Source: Argyresthia goedartella
Lineage: Eukaryota; Arthropoda; Insecta; Lepidoptera; Argyresthiidae
Assembly (NCBI GenBank): GCA_949825045.1
Contig: OX463816.1
Coordinates: 16,549,579 to 16,613,578 of the forward strand
Direction of reading: 5' to 3'
DNA length: 64,000 nt
Shown piece by piece: positions 42,339-54,318 of this stretch. A program made the position numbers and the translations under genes. Under the pieces are notes generated by a model. It was not told where the DNA came from. It worked only from the letters and a program-made list of their open reading frames with translations, and searched no databases. Numbering within the stretch: the stretch's first letter is position 1; each line of letters opens with the position of its first letter.

Positions 42339-44685
42339 ATGTAATAAATTAAATGCTTAAATACAATTGCAAGATTTCTTTAAAAATAGTTAGATAAGAT
42401 AATTTTTTTGTCTGCCCAAAGTCAGAAATAAATATATTTATACCAAGATAAACATAATTGTCATATCGACTTGATATAGCGATACAGCTAGGAAATGGTG
42501 CCAGTATATTGGCCACCGTGCCGCCGAGCAGCGATCTTGGGGATTTTATTCATTAATGAATGGTTTTAGATTTAGTTTAGTTTAAAAGTTTTATTGTCTT
42601 AATTATTATTAACCCTAAATAAAAGTTAACTCGAATAATATTATTACATTAAAAATTCAAGTAGCATATATGTATATTGCATGATTTAGATAGGTACTAA
42701 CATATTTTTTACGCAACATCTTGTTTAATAAGGAATATTGTTTTGGCTTGACTTTCGATGTTTTTCATTTTGATCTTTGAAACTTTGCCGTAGGGGCGGG
42801 ACAGATAGTCACCGTACGATATATGTAGATTTACCACTTCTTATCAAATCACAGAAAACCTAAAGGAATTCGGAAGGAATTCGGAGTTAAGGCAAGTCCT
42901 GCAAGAATACTGCCTCTTTAGCCATATTTGCGTTTGGAAAACGATAATTAATTAGTCCAATTTTAAATGGACGCCGATTTAGCTAAACTTGTCTCGAGTA
43001 TTACTAAAGGCAACGGGTCGGTTCAGGTAAAGTTTAGCAGTTAACTCAGAATAAGTTAGACTGGAGCCTTACAAATTTAATAAAAAACATTGAGTCACCC
43101 TTTTTCGCATATGAGATGGCAGAAGTACAGTTGTGCTTGAGTGTATCCTGAATTGCTAAACTTACGCAACTGAATAATCCATTTTTCGTAACGGGGTTTG
43201 GGGTTCGCTTTCTAAGTTTCTAAATGAAATCTTCTACACCAAAGTCTGTAATTTTTGCGGGCGACGAGGTTAAATATATATACAAAGAAACAACTTCTTA
43301 AAGACAGGCAAAACTACAGTCAGTACAATAAACGTACTTTGTGAGACTGGGCGAAACAAAAATAGTTTTTACTTCCACTTAGTGGTTAGGTATGGTGGCA
43401 GTACCCGTGTATATTTTTAGGAATTTTCGAATCTAGTTTAATCCATTTATCGCTGGTGGTTTAATTTTCCCTTGTAAAGAGTTTTTAATTCAAATAAAAA
43501 AAAAAACAAACAAACACGCCTTTTCCCATATAGGGTGGCAGCGGCACAGTTGTGCTCAAGTTTAGCCTGCAATACTTATTCTAATTCTCCTTAGATCTAC
43601 ATGCGTCTCAAGAAGTTTTGGGTCGGTTTTGTCTTAGGCTGTCTTAGGGAATACGTATATAGGTTTCCGAATCATTAACAACAAAATCGCAGGTTCCAGG
43701 TCTTACGTTTTATATTATAGGCAATGTCGAAGTCTATGGAATGGAATGCATATATTACATGTCTCTCGGCCTTATAATATGTTACAATAAAGGAATACAA
43801 TCATACATAAACTGTGTAATTATGCGGCAACAATTACAAAACAAGAAGAGGAATGGAAAATCTTACCCGTCGCTGGAATTTTTTATATCAAAGTAACGTC
43901 GACAAGAATACCGAGAAAGAAAAGGAAATAGATACCTATTTAGGAAAGTTGTGCAGATGTGCGTTTCAACCCTATGGGGATAACGCTGATTGATGACGAT
44001 AAAGCTTTTCTCTGAAGGAGGTGACCGTTTTCTAAAACCTGCTTATTTCATACATAATATCGGTGTAAGGCTGGCCCCTGTTGGTGCATCTACGAGTAAG
44101 AATTACTGGTACTTGTGTGCAAATATGTAAAAGGCGTGACGATAGACAATTAAAGTATGTACGACGAAAGACTTAGACAAATAACACATAGACGGGGTCT
44201 CCTTTATATCCCCGTCAAAAAACGCGCTACAATTTTACTTTGTGTGGGGATAACACGCACACATTTATATTATTTCCTGTGTCGGAAGAACGCCAGCGCG
44301 CACGGTTCAGTAGAAATAATGATAGCACCTCATCTGTATTTTTCCACAATGTCGGGAATTTCATGTTATAATAAAATCAAAGGCAGATAATTATTTTATA
44401 ATATTTATTTGTGTATCTTCTACCAAACTGTTAAACTGGTTACCCAAATAGTGAAATACAGACTTAAAAAGAAAATAAATTTGGCTGGTGAGGGTGAGAT
44501 TTCGTTTCTCATGCTTTTTATACACGCATCTTATATTTTGATACGAGGGTTTGAATATAAAAATAATTATTTAGTATTTGTATGAAGATTTTATTCAGGA
44601 TACGATACAGGAACGATAGCGATTATAAAATTTTAATGTGAGTGTTTCCTTGGTGTTTTTGTCCAGCGTGTCCACATAATCACGT
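42339..44685. other. AT-rich spacer with a degenerate direct repeat
   Basis: No gene recognised. Two imperfect copies of a roughly 55-bp unit (about 43096-43155 and 43515-43573, sharing GCACAGTTGTGCT-like cores) lie 420 bp apart. Confidence 0.4.
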
Positions 44686-44955
44686 AAAATAGCTGCTCGT
44701 GTTCGTCGCGGCCTCACGACAGATGGCATGGGGCTCGCTGCCGCTCCTACTAGAGTATACAGAAACGAGCGCCTTTCGAGATTCAACAAAATGCTGTTTT
44801 TCAAGGCGCGCGAGTTGGCTCGCTCTCGCGGGTGGAAATACGTATGGACCAGAGGCGGACGAATTTCAGTACGCCGCGAGACCGGGAGAGCGCCTTTCCG
44901 GGTACGGTCAGAACAGGACCTCGAGAAGATTTTTGGTGGGGAAGGAAATTAGTAG
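44686..44955 (+). pseudogene. LINE ORF1 C-terminal end
   Basis: Reads RRGLTTDGMGLAAAPTRVY, then NERLSRFNKMLFFKARELAR, GWKYVWTRGGRISVRRE and RSEQDLEKIFG before a TAG at 44953-44955. This arrangement (NERL, LF-KAR, WTRGGRI, LRS-DL) is the conserved ORF1 C-terminus of many insect LINEs, thought to bind RNA. The zinc-finger and coiled parts upstream are missing, so the element begins here by 5' truncation or deletion. Confidence 0.7.
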
Positions 44956-45307
44956 CCATGTCTTTTTATGTATTAAATATATTTTTATTGTCATCAGAGT
45001 CGGCAGTCCTCGATGAGTTCATGTTTCTCGTTAGTACGAAGGATCTATTTTTAAATTATTGTTTTTTATTTTCCATAATGCAAACCAACATTTTAGGTTA
45101 CGTTAAGCGTGAAATTTTGGTTGCGAATTGTGTAATTCTATCACTATTAAAATATGTACTAGAGATAAATTCGTTCCATCACAGAATGTGTTGTTTCCCA
45201 AAAAGTAATATTGTTACTAACGTTATTTATTTAAACAAAAATGCTTTCACCGTATTGCGCTCGGTGTCAATCATTTGTTTTGAAAATGTAGTATCGCAAT
45301 TTATGTA

Positions 45308-46300
45308 ATGGCTTCCAAAAATTTAAATGTTGGGTTATACAATGCAGGTTCCCTCGGCACTAACCACGACAACACGATAGCGGCAGTTACTCGGAGAGGC
45401 ATTGATATTTTAGCCGTGAACGAGACGTGGGTGCACGAGGGTCAGGAAGGTCGAGCGCCTGCCATCCCCGGCTACCAGTTCCGGCACACTCCGCGACCGC
45501 GCGAGCATCGCACGCGAGGTGGCGGGGTCGGTTTCTACGTACGACGGGGGATCACTGTTCGGGCGTGGCGCCACCCGGTCGACCCGCTGCACGCTGTGGT
45601 TGAGCAAATGTGGCTCACTGTGAACCTTAACGGAAATAAAATAATGATTGGCACGGCATATAGGCCGGATTGGGTCAATATGACCTTATTTTTCGACGCA
45701 ATTACAGATTCAGTGAGCTCAATTCCGGCATGCGATAATATAATACTAGTAGGTGATTTTAATACGAACTACTTAGATGACAATAAAACAGTCAAGTTTA
45801 AATCTTTCCTATCTTATTTCCAGTTAGAGCAGCTTATTACAGAACCTACTCATTTTACGGATACTTGTACCTCGCTAATTGATGTGGTGTGCTCTGATTT
45901 GCTTGCAAAAAGCTTAACTCTGGACCCGGTCGGAAGGCCCAACGGGCATCGGCTTGTGGTCTGTGAGTTCAACATAAAGCGAGCCAAAATCGCCCCACGT
46001 ACTGTCACGTATAGGTCCATAAAAAATATAGCTGTGGATAGTTTCAACAGTAACTTACAAGCTATACGATGGGATCTGATAGCTCAACACTCAGACGTTA
46101 ACGAGATGCTTGTGATATTTAACCAATGTGTTGTACAAATATTTGATTTCCATGCGCCTGTTAGGTCGGTGGTTATAAAAGACCGCTCCTACCCTTGGAT
46201 TACGGACACTATTAAAGTCATGATGAGACTCCGTGATCGAGCCGCCATAGACTATCATAAAAGTAAAACGGTGGGCAAAAAAAATATTTTCAAGACTTGA
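45308..46300 (+). pseudogene. LINE ORF2 endonuclease domain
   Basis: ATG at 45308 opens a 330-codon frame. Endonuclease motifs in order: NVGLYNAGSL, DILAVNETWV (Glu), GTAYRPDW, NIILVGDFNTNY (catalytic Asp/Asn), and PNGHRLVVCEF, where the canonical SDH is altered. This apurinic-type nuclease nicks the target to prime reverse transcription. The frame ends at 46300, just as the RT frame begins (46297) in another phase, so a frameshift splits ORF2. Confidence 0.85.
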
Positions 46301-48164
46301 AAAGTATAGTAAATAAGGCTATAACTCAAGAAAAATTTGCATTCTTTAGACACAACATTAACAATAATATTCGGAACCCAAAAAGACTTTGGAAGAACCT
46401 TAAGGGCACATTATTACCTAAAAAAGACACTGAACTGCCGTCCTTTTTTAATGACCCGAATGTTATAAATAACCACTTTTTGTGTTTACCAGGTGCCGCA
46501 GTAACTTCTATTTCTCACATGACATTTTTTGAATATCATAGACATAATGAGGCCAAGTTTCAAATAGAGCCAGTCAGCTTAGACCGCTTGATTAAAATTA
46601 TAAAGGAGTTGAAATCAAACGCCGAGGGTTGCGATTTTATTACTCTAGATATGCTGGTAATGACACTTCCTCACACTATAGACGTAATTCAATCTATTAT
46701 AAATACCTCCATTTCCTCAAATACGTTTCTTGATCTATGGAAGCATGCCATTGTTCTACCACACCCGAAGAATAATAGCCCTACCGAACTAAAGGATCTC
46801 AGGCCTATCAGCATTTTACCATGTCTGTCTAAAATTTTAGAAAATGTAGTTTGTGAACAGTTAACCGACTTTCTTGAAAGAAACCATATGTTGCCTGAGG
46901 TGCAATCAGGCTTCAGAAAGGGGCGCAGCACCACGACAGCATTGCTCGACGTTACCGATAATATACTAAATGCACAGGACAAAGGCATGTGCACGCTCTT
47001 GGTGTTGCTTGATTTTTCAAGGGCCTTCGATTGCTTAAATGTAAACCTTCTTTTGTCAAAGCTACGCTATTATGGGTTTGATCACGGCGCTATTAATTGG
47101 TTTGATAGTTACCTCAAAAATCGCTCCCAATGTGTTAAGATACATCGTAGTGATGGTTCGCAAGTGGTGTCTGACAAAGTCAGGTCAATAGGGGTGTCCC
47201 CCAAGGATCAATTCTGGGGCCAATTTTATTTATTTTATTCTCAGCGGATATTACTAAGCATATCAGACACTGTAAGTTTCACATATATGCGGATGACATC
47301 CAAGTATATATATCGAGCTAGCCACATGATATTAATGACGCAATATACAACCTTAATGAAGATCTTGGTAGAATATCTGATTGGTCCTCTAGTACTTGCC
47401 TTCGATTGAACCCAACAAAAACTAAGTACCTAATCTTCGGTAGCAAGTACCAAGTAGATAATATAAACCCAACGACATGTGTTGAGCTCATGGGAGAGCC
47501 TATCGAAAGAGTGTACGAAGCCAGAAACCTAGGACTTATCATGGACAGTGGCTTACGTTTTGAAACGCATGTGAGCCATTGTGTGCGAGACTGTTTTTAT
47601 AGGTTGAAGATTCTGTACAAGATGAGGCCGTATTTGGGGTTAACGTTGCGAATATAATTGACTGAGTCACTGGTTCTGTCTAAACTGAATTACATGGATA
47701 CGGTTATTGGTCCGCGACTTTTAGCAAAAACCAAAAAGTTAGTGCAACGCGTACAGAATGCTTGCGCGCGATTCAATTTTGATATTCCGTTAAGGTATCA
47801 CGTGACACCATACCTAAATAAACATACAATTTTAAAATTGCATCATCGTCGAAAGCTTCACTTGGCGTGTCTTTTGTTCGGGGTGATGAAATATAAGGAG
47901 CCAAGTTATCTTTTTGAGAAACTTTCATTTAAGTCGAGGCACCATGTGTCCCGGCAATGCTCAACGCAGCTCGCTACAGAGCGGCACAGCTCTGCTGCCT
48001 TTAGAGGGAGCTTCCGCTATGCTGCGACCAAGTGTTGGAATAATATCCCTCCACCAATCAGGAACCTGCGTTGTTTATACGGATTTAAATGCACGTTGAG
48101 AAAATTCATTTTTGAGCATCAAAAATTCGAAGAGTCTATACTAAATGACACTAGCGCAATATAA
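46297..48164 (+). pseudogene. LINE ORF2 reverse transcriptase and C-terminus, frameshifted
   Basis: RT motifs: KHAIVLPHPKNNSPTELKDL, LRPISILPCLSKILE, QSGFRKGRSTTTAL, LLDFSRAFDCLN. Near 47200 the GVPQGS-like block is frameshifted. The catalytic YADD codons lie at about 47288 in a different frame. From 47406 the frame changes again (NPTKTKYLIFGSKYQVDN, ARNLGLIMDSGLRFETHV) with a TAA at 47655-47657. The C-terminus reads RRKLHLACLLFGVMK and CWNNIPPPIRN. At least three lesions. Confidence 0.85.
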
Positions 48165-48537
48165 CTGACTATATATCATATGAAATTTGAACTTTAATAT
48201 TAATACTGTTTATATTTATATAGATTTATTTTGTACCTTTAATTAACCTGTTACCTACTATAAAGTCTGAATATTCATGTCTAACTATGTTTCTCTTTTA
48301 AAATGTTTTTCCTTCTGCCTGTATTTATAAATGTTTACACAAAAGTGCACATTGTTGTGCGTGTTGTCACCCGTCGGTCACAACGGAAGACCAGCGCTGA
48401 TTCTTCGCATTCAGCATATGCTGAGTTGAGGCCGGCTTGTGACAGGAAATATTCTTATGTACCTAGTTGTTCAATATTGACTCCTATTTTTGTTTCCTGT
48501 TGCAAATAAACTTTTTTCTTTCTTTCTTCTTTCTTTC

Positions 48538-49345
48538 AAATAGCCTTGCTACTAGAAATAGGAATAAATACAGAAAATATGTAACAGATATTTGTAACCT
48601 CAATTCAAGCCGTCTAACTTCTTAAGACTTAGAGCCCTAGTCCACAAAAAAGCGATAAGTGGGATAATTTTTGCCCCGTAATTGTAAAATTTACCTACAA
48701 TGAATTTTCTAGTTAAAATAAACAATTTGCATAGAAACATTGCATAAAATGAATATCTTACCTGTGCAGAGTGATACGCCTACGTGTATTGGTATTTGCA
48801 GAGGTGTTGTGGCTCCATTTGATTGCATAAAGTGCATTCGAGAAGGGATTCCCAAAGTCAGTAATATTAAATTACTAATATAGTCAAAAACTACTGACTT
48901 TGTGATTTTTATTAATTCAAGCAGTTTTTTTTATTCGAAGTACTTGGAGAATTTCTAATAAAAAAAAACTGCCGAACAAAACAAGCGCATATAATGTTTT
49001 TTATTTAAATATTCTTCCTCTATCTAAAAAAGCCAAGGTCATTTGACGATAGAGCCAATTCATACTGACCTATTTTAACCTAATATAACCTTTAACCTTT
49101 AAGTTATGTAGACTGAAGTTTTAAGAACTCTCACGTGTACATTGCTGCAAGCGTATTTTTTTGTATCACAGTCGTGTGTGTGTGAGTGTGATGTCTGACA
49201 GGCCACAGACACAGAAGGACTCTATTTTCAAACAACGAATCGTTTTATTGATGTTGAATAGATTTCTTAAAGCTACCTGACAGTCACGCCATCTGCGTCT
49301 ACGAAATATATTACAGTATAGGCCTGCAGCAACCCTGTGTAACTT
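48538..49345. other. AT-rich spacer
   Basis: No gene or defined repeat. A short GT-rich run lies near 49172-49190. Confidence 0.4.
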
Positions 49346-50770
49346 TATGATTTCCTCTTTCGCGTAGTCACCAGCCTAGATAATAAAAATCCTGTATCAG
49401 CATTGTACATGGACATGACCAAAGCGTTTGATTATGTCGATCATTCCATCTTGATAAATAAACTCTACATGTATGGCGTCCGAGGTAATGTGCTTAATCT
49501 TATTAAATGCTATCTGTGCAACCGGCAACAACTGACTCAAATGTCCAGAATAGACAAAGCAAGTAAGACAGAACATCATTATTTTTCAGATTCAAGGACA
49601 GTACAATATGGGGTACCACAAGGTAGCGTTTTGGGACCACTTTTATTTATTATTTATATAAACGATTTACCTGACGCGGTTAGTTTCCCAATTGTCATGT
49701 TTGCTGATGACAGTACAATGATAGCAGAAGGCCAGAATATTAATATTAATTCCTATGAATCTGACATAAATAATTCCCTAGAAAATATTATTGAATGGCT
49801 CGGACAAAATAATCTTATAATAAATTTGAATAAAACTAATATAATGACATTTAAAAACAATTACAATAATATAACAAATAAAATTGACATCCACTATGGT
49901 ACAAAAATAATTGAGGAAATTAATGACACAAAATTTTTAGGATTAACGATCGACTCCCACTTGACATGGAAAACACACATTGACAATGTCTGCACAAAGT
50001 TGAGCCAATTTTCATATGCTCTGTTTATGCTCGCTAAGGTAGTTGGAGTCACTGCCTTGCTATCAACATATCATGCTTATGTGGCTTCGACTCTCAAATA
50101 CGGCGTTATATTCTGGGGCAACTCAACGGATAAAGACAGAGCTTTTAAAGCACAAAAGAGATGTATAAGGGCGATATGTCACTTGAAACAAATAGAAACA
50201 TGTCAGCCACATTTCAAAAGATTAAGAATATTAACTCTACCATCGTTATATATTTACGAAATGGCTGTTTATATAAGAAATAATTGGGATCATTTTAATA
50301 AAATAAAGTCGAAAAGAAACATTAAGTTAAGCATCACGCGGCACTCTACCGCACTATTTCAAAAAAATGTGTTTGGGATGATACCAAAAATTTATAATAC
50401 TATACCTAAATGTATCAGAGAAATAGAATCCTTTAATTTATTTAAATCAAAGCTTAAAGAACATTTGCTTAATAAAGCCTACTATAGCGTACAAGATTTC
50501 CTCAACGGTGACTGAAAGATTGTTTCAAGAGTGATTGTTTAGTGTATGTTTTAAGAATCTATGTAATTTTCAGTATTGACTATTCAAACGGACATATGTT
50601 ATGTAATGTAACTTTTATTTAATCTAATCTAAATTTAATTTAATTTAATTTAATTTAAATTAATATTTGTACACCTTTAAGGTAGAATGTGGCAAGAACA
50701 ATATTTATTTAACAACCCTGTAACCCACATTTACAAATAAAATATCTTTATCTTTATCTTTATCTTTAAC
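49346..50770 (+). mobile_element. 5'-truncated LINE with an intact RT frame
   Basis: RT coding from about 49346 to 50515, a 3' UTR with (TTTAA)n near 50635-50665, AATAAA near 50745, and an (ATCTTT)n tail to about 50770. This is the usual layout of a young 5'-truncated insertion. The 5' edge is approximate. Confidence 0.8.
49364..50515 (+). pseudogene. LINE reverse transcriptase, 5'-truncated, otherwise undamaged
   Basis: The frame is open from about 49361 to a stop at 50513-50515. It starts within the RT at NPVSALYMDMTKAFDYVDH. Motifs: QYGVPQGSVLGPLLFIIYIN, VMFADDSTMIA (catalytic), NDTKFLGLTIDSHLTWK, and KAQKRCIRAICHL. The C-terminus (NIKLSITRHSTALFQKN, YNTIPKCIR, KAYYSVQDFLNGD) is of Jockey type. 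It resembles the LINE at 40814-42211 in layout but is far less damaged. No own promoter or start is expected. Confidence 0.88.
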
Positions 50771-50846
50771 TTCATGAACGACAGGCATCTAAATTCTGTA
50801 TCTCTTGATATATCGCTATTGCTTTCAAATTCAAATAACAATTCCT

Positions 50847-51176
50847 TTAATTTAGTGCTCGTGTGAAATAATCGCCTTCTGATTGGTCGCCGTCGACTTG
50901 AGGTTTATGAACAGCTTTCAAAACAACAATTTGAAAGCTATCGGGATTTATTTCACAATTACAAAATATAGCTTTAGAATTGCTCCAAAACAGCTTAATA
51001 CAATTACTACACAATTTATTCGCAACATTAAATGACAAGGTACCAGCACTAAACGCTGAATGTAAGAGGAGACGTGTCAATATTGATTGACCAAAACTGG
51101 GTAACGCAGTTGTTTTATTCAGTTCAGCTGCTTCCTGAGGAGTGGTAGAGTGTAAGAGAACAATTTGTGAGGTAAC
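50847..51176 (-). CDS. Unrecognised open frame, protein-like
   Basis: A minus-strand frame of about 109 codons runs from after a TAA (just above 51176) to a TAA at 50847-50849; the only internal ATG is at 51080. It reads like real protein: TPQEAAELNKTTALPSFGQS, then LCSNCIKLFWSNSKAIFC with a CxxC and further cysteines, and QIVVLKAVHKPQVDGDQSEG. I do not recognise the family. It might be a host exon, an old gene fragment or part of an unrecognised element. It lies between a LINE tail and a mariner TIR. Confidence 0.35.
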   Translation of the reverse strand, partial: VTSQIVLLHSTTPQEAAELNKTTALPSFGQSILTRLLLHSAFSAGTLSFNVANKLCSNCIKLFWSNSKAIFCNCEINPDSFQIVVLKAVHKPQVDGDQSEGDYFTRALN

Positions 51177-51276
51177 AAGTTAACGAAGGACGAAGTCGAC
51201 TTATGTATATCCAAAGATTAAAGTACTCAAAGCGCCAGGTTGTTTTGAGGCATCGCGATTTTAAACCTTATTTATA

Positions 51277-51781
51277 CAGGGTGATTGGTAGATGGGTGCA
51301 AAGGTTTAAAGCGACGATAGAATAGACAATTATGATCAAATTAAGCCATAGTTGTCTTAGACAAAGACTGACTATTTTTTTTTAACAAAATTTTCAAGTT
51401 TTTTGTGAAATTACCCAAATTTTAAGAGATTACTGCAAATTTATGAAAAAATAAATGGTATTTTTTGATTATTTTATTTAATTTAATTTATTGAAATAAT
51501 GTGAAGCCAATCTATCAAAATACGTTCGAAGCACATCCGTCTTTTGACTTTTTTTTAGAGTCATCTGAAGTTGATAAAAAAAATCTTAAACTACAAAATA
51601 CTGTATTCAGACCTCATTTAAAAAAACGAGAGTGTATTTTTTAGTTCAAACCATTTCGAAAACATGCCTAATCATCGTTTTTTCTTTTAAGGTATCATTT
51701 AATCTTACTAATTATTGAAATAACGACTTAAAAACCAAATTGAGGGAGAAAATTCATATTTTGGGGAAGACTAATTAAAAC
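51277..51781 (+). repeat. Left long terminal inverted repeat
   Basis: Complement of 53295-53769. Shared blocks at both ends include AAGCCATAGTTGTC near the tip and CCAAATTGAGGGAGAAA at the inner border. Confidence 0.85.
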
Positions 51782-52289
51782 GATTTTTTGCTAAATTTGG
51801 ATGTTCTTAATAATTTTATGTTAATTTTAATCATTATTGTGCACATGTAAGAACTAAAAACGAAACTGAGGGGATTAGGTACCCAAACAATAGCTGCCTC
51901 ACGCCACCGTGTGACCACGGGTTGGCAGACGGCAGCATAACCAGTTTCCAGGTAGTTCGCCCATTAGAAGAAGGCGATAAGTATCTTGGTTTTTATAGGT
52001 AATTTGACCTACTTAATAAGGCAATAAGGTCGTGATTCTTTTATAAGGATCATTCAATCGGTGTTAAACAGATTTCTGATTCGGCCGATACATTTTTTAT
52101 TAGTTGAGTAACTACTGCCCTTTAGAGTTGACGTTTTGTGTGTTGATTGAGTTAGTATTGGATGTGTTTATTTAACTCACCGTGTCCGGTTGTAGCTGTA
52201 AAACTCCCTGCACGTGTTGATTTTGAACTGTTAAATTGTTTGTGAGCTGACATTAAAGGAAATTTGGCTCGACAGTTGTAGAAAGAGCG

Positions 52290-53272
52290 CTATCCTAATT
52301 GCAGGGTACCGAATGTCCGAGTGTTTTACAACACATATCAAAGACTTGTCGAAGATGGGATACGCCGAGTGGAACCTAGAGTCAACCCAGGCAGACACGC
52401 ACCTGGCATCGAAGAAGACATTTAAGCAGCATTTGAAGCGGATCCTACTACTAATACCAGAGTAGTGGCTCGAAACCTCAACATTTCGCAGTGGAAGGTC
52501 TGGAATACCATGCGTCAAAATTACAAGTATCCGTTCCATGGCAGGGGTGTACAAGGTCTGGAAGAGCAAGATTCCCAAAGGAGATTACAATTCTGCCGAT
52601 TCCTCTTCAATGCAGATATTGACGATCCGTGGTTTTTAAAATCAATCATTTGGACGGATGAAAGTAAATTCGATAGACAGGGCATTACGAACTTTCATAA
52701 CCTCCACAAATGGGCCGACAAGGACCGCAATCCACACTGTAAGAAATAGGTGTCCTTCCAGAGGAAAAATTCTGTCAATATCTGGGCAGCAGTAATAGGC
52801 AGAACATTGATTGGGCCCCACATCTTGCCAGAAAATTTGAATGTTGAAAATTATTTAGAATTCTTGCAAAATGACTTACCAATACTGTTCAAGGACTCCG
52901 GTGCCCCAATACTTAACAGCGACCGTGAAATTATTTTACAACAAGATGGCTGTCCAGCTCATTGGACTTTAATGGTGAGGGAACTTTTGAATAATGCTTT
53001 CCCTCAATGCTAGATCGGCAGAGATGGACCGATTCCTTAGCCCGCCTAGTCGCCAGATCTGAGCCCGCTGGACTTTTCCATGTGGGGTCGAGCCAAGGAA
53101 CTGGTGTACACGCATGAAGAAATAAATACGAGAGAACAACTAATTGAAAGAATTAATGTAGCATTTGACACGATGAGGGGGGAGATGATGTTAAAAATAA
53201 CCAAAACCGAAGTAAGAAACAGAGCTCAAACTTGCATCCAAAATGGCGGTGGTCATTTTGAACACAAAAAAT
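52290..53272 (+). pseudogene. Tc1/mariner-superfamily transposase, with stops
   Basis: The helix-turn-helix region starts near 52320 (VFYNTYQRLVEDGIRRVEP), with a TAA near 52422. Then MARNLNISQWKVWNTMRQNY and the first catalytic block IIWTDESKFDRQ. TAG at 52747-52749 follows. The second block is ILQQDGCPAHW, then stops near 53011, 53038 and 53047. The third block is SPDLSPLDFSMWGRAKELVY. Counting across the stops, about 41 residues separate the second and third Asp, suggesting a DD41D-type element. The GGGHFE ending is typical. Non-functional. Confidence 0.85.
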
Positions 53273-53294
53273 AAATAAATAAAATTCAAATGGT

Positions 53295-53769
53295 GTTTTA
53301 ATAGTCTGCCCCAAAATATGAAGTTTCTCCCTCAATTTGGTTTTTAGGTCCTTATTTCAATAATTAGTAAGATATCTTCTTAAATAATACCTTAAAAGAA
53401 AGAACGATAATAAGGCATATTTTCAAAATGGTTTGAACTAAAAAAAAACACTCTTGTTTTTTTTTTAAAATGAGGTTGAAAACAGTATTTTTAATTTAAG
53501 ATTTTTTTTTATCAACTTCAAATGACTTGAAAAAATATATCAAAAGACGGATATGTTTAGAACGTATTTTGTTAGATTGGCTACACATTATTTCCATAAA
53601 ATAAATTAAATAATTAATTATTTTATTAAAATAATAATTAATAAAATAAATTAATTAAATAATTAAAAAAATCGTCAGACTTTGTCTGGGACAACTATGG
53701 CTTAATTTAATCATAATTGTCTATACTATCGTCGCCTTAAAGCTTTGCACCCATCTACCAATCACCCTG
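53295..53769 (-). repeat. Right long terminal inverted repeat
   Basis: Partner of 51277-51781. Includes a very AT-rich patch near 53600-53670 not shared in full. Confidence 0.85.
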
Positions 53770-53984
53770 TATATGTATATAACCAGGGAATAATAATTTA
53801 AAACCTATAACGGGAAAATGGCATGTATAGATGCCATGAGGCGTTGAGAGGTTAAAAAGAAAGGTAAGGATAATCCCAATCAAGCAATAAAAGGGGTTTA
53901 CAAATAAAAACCCTTCAAGCAAGTATTTTTTTCAGTCTTTTGATATTCTGATATTTGATATTCTAATTATAATTATGTTGTTAC

Positions 53985-54309
53985 TGTAAGGTATATAGTT
54001 AGGTTCGATATTTGTCTATGCGATAATATTGTATACGGGCCTCTTTAGAGTGAGTGTTTGCTTTGACACTGTTACGTAATTTGTAATTTTAAAAAGAAAG
54101 AGGCTTTGATGTGAAAAGTCAATGTGACACACTTCACCTTAGGCTTCGGCCAGCGACCGATCTAAATTATATAGTTAGGATTAGCTTATGGCTATCGGGC
54201 CAGTTTGATCCCTTTTATACAAATTGTAACCATATTCCATCAATAAACAGAAGTTTGGTGTTACTAACGTCTTTATAATTGCCTACCTAATCTGTAGGGC
54301 TAGGGAGTT
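53985..54309 (+). repeat. Solo LTR of the 31154-34877 gypsy family, with inverted 3' end
   Basis: TGTAAGG start and about 290 bp collinear with the LTRs at 31154 and 34564, more diverged. From about 54275 to 54309 the sequence is the reverse complement of the LTR end plus the flank found right of the 34564 LTR (GATTAGGTAGGCAATTATA). Hence a small inversion or template switch at the LTR border. No internal region follows. Confidence 0.85.
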
Positions 54310-54318
54310 CAAGTATGG

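Larger units (their letters stand above)
44686..48537 (+). mobile_element. Jockey-like LINE, 5'-truncated, degenerate
   Basis: Order: end of ORF1, a spacer of about 350 bp, ORF2 endonuclease, RT, C-terminal region, 3' UTR, and a CTTT-rich tail at about 48507-48537 after AATAAA (48505). Frameshifts separate the ORF2 blocks. Confidence 0.8.
51277..53769 (+). mobile_element. Decayed mariner-like element with about 0.5-kb terminal inverted repeats
   Basis: The ends are CAGGGTGATTGGTAGATGGG and its complement, flanked by TA (51275-51276 and 53770-53771). Inverted similarity extends from 51277 to about 51781 and from about 53295 to 53769, roughly 500 and 475 bp with small gaps. That is much longer than the tens of bases usual in mariners. 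A broken transposase lies between. Confidence 0.88.

Noticed and set aside
44595..44804. Minus-strand frame overlapping the LINE ORF1 end
   Set aside because: Most of it is the antisense of ORF1 coding sequence. The non-overlapping part (AAILRDYVDTLDKNTKETL) looks protein-like but is too short to assign.
52231..52578. 115-codon minus-strand frame
   Set aside because: It is the antisense of the decayed mariner transposase and shows no domain of its own.
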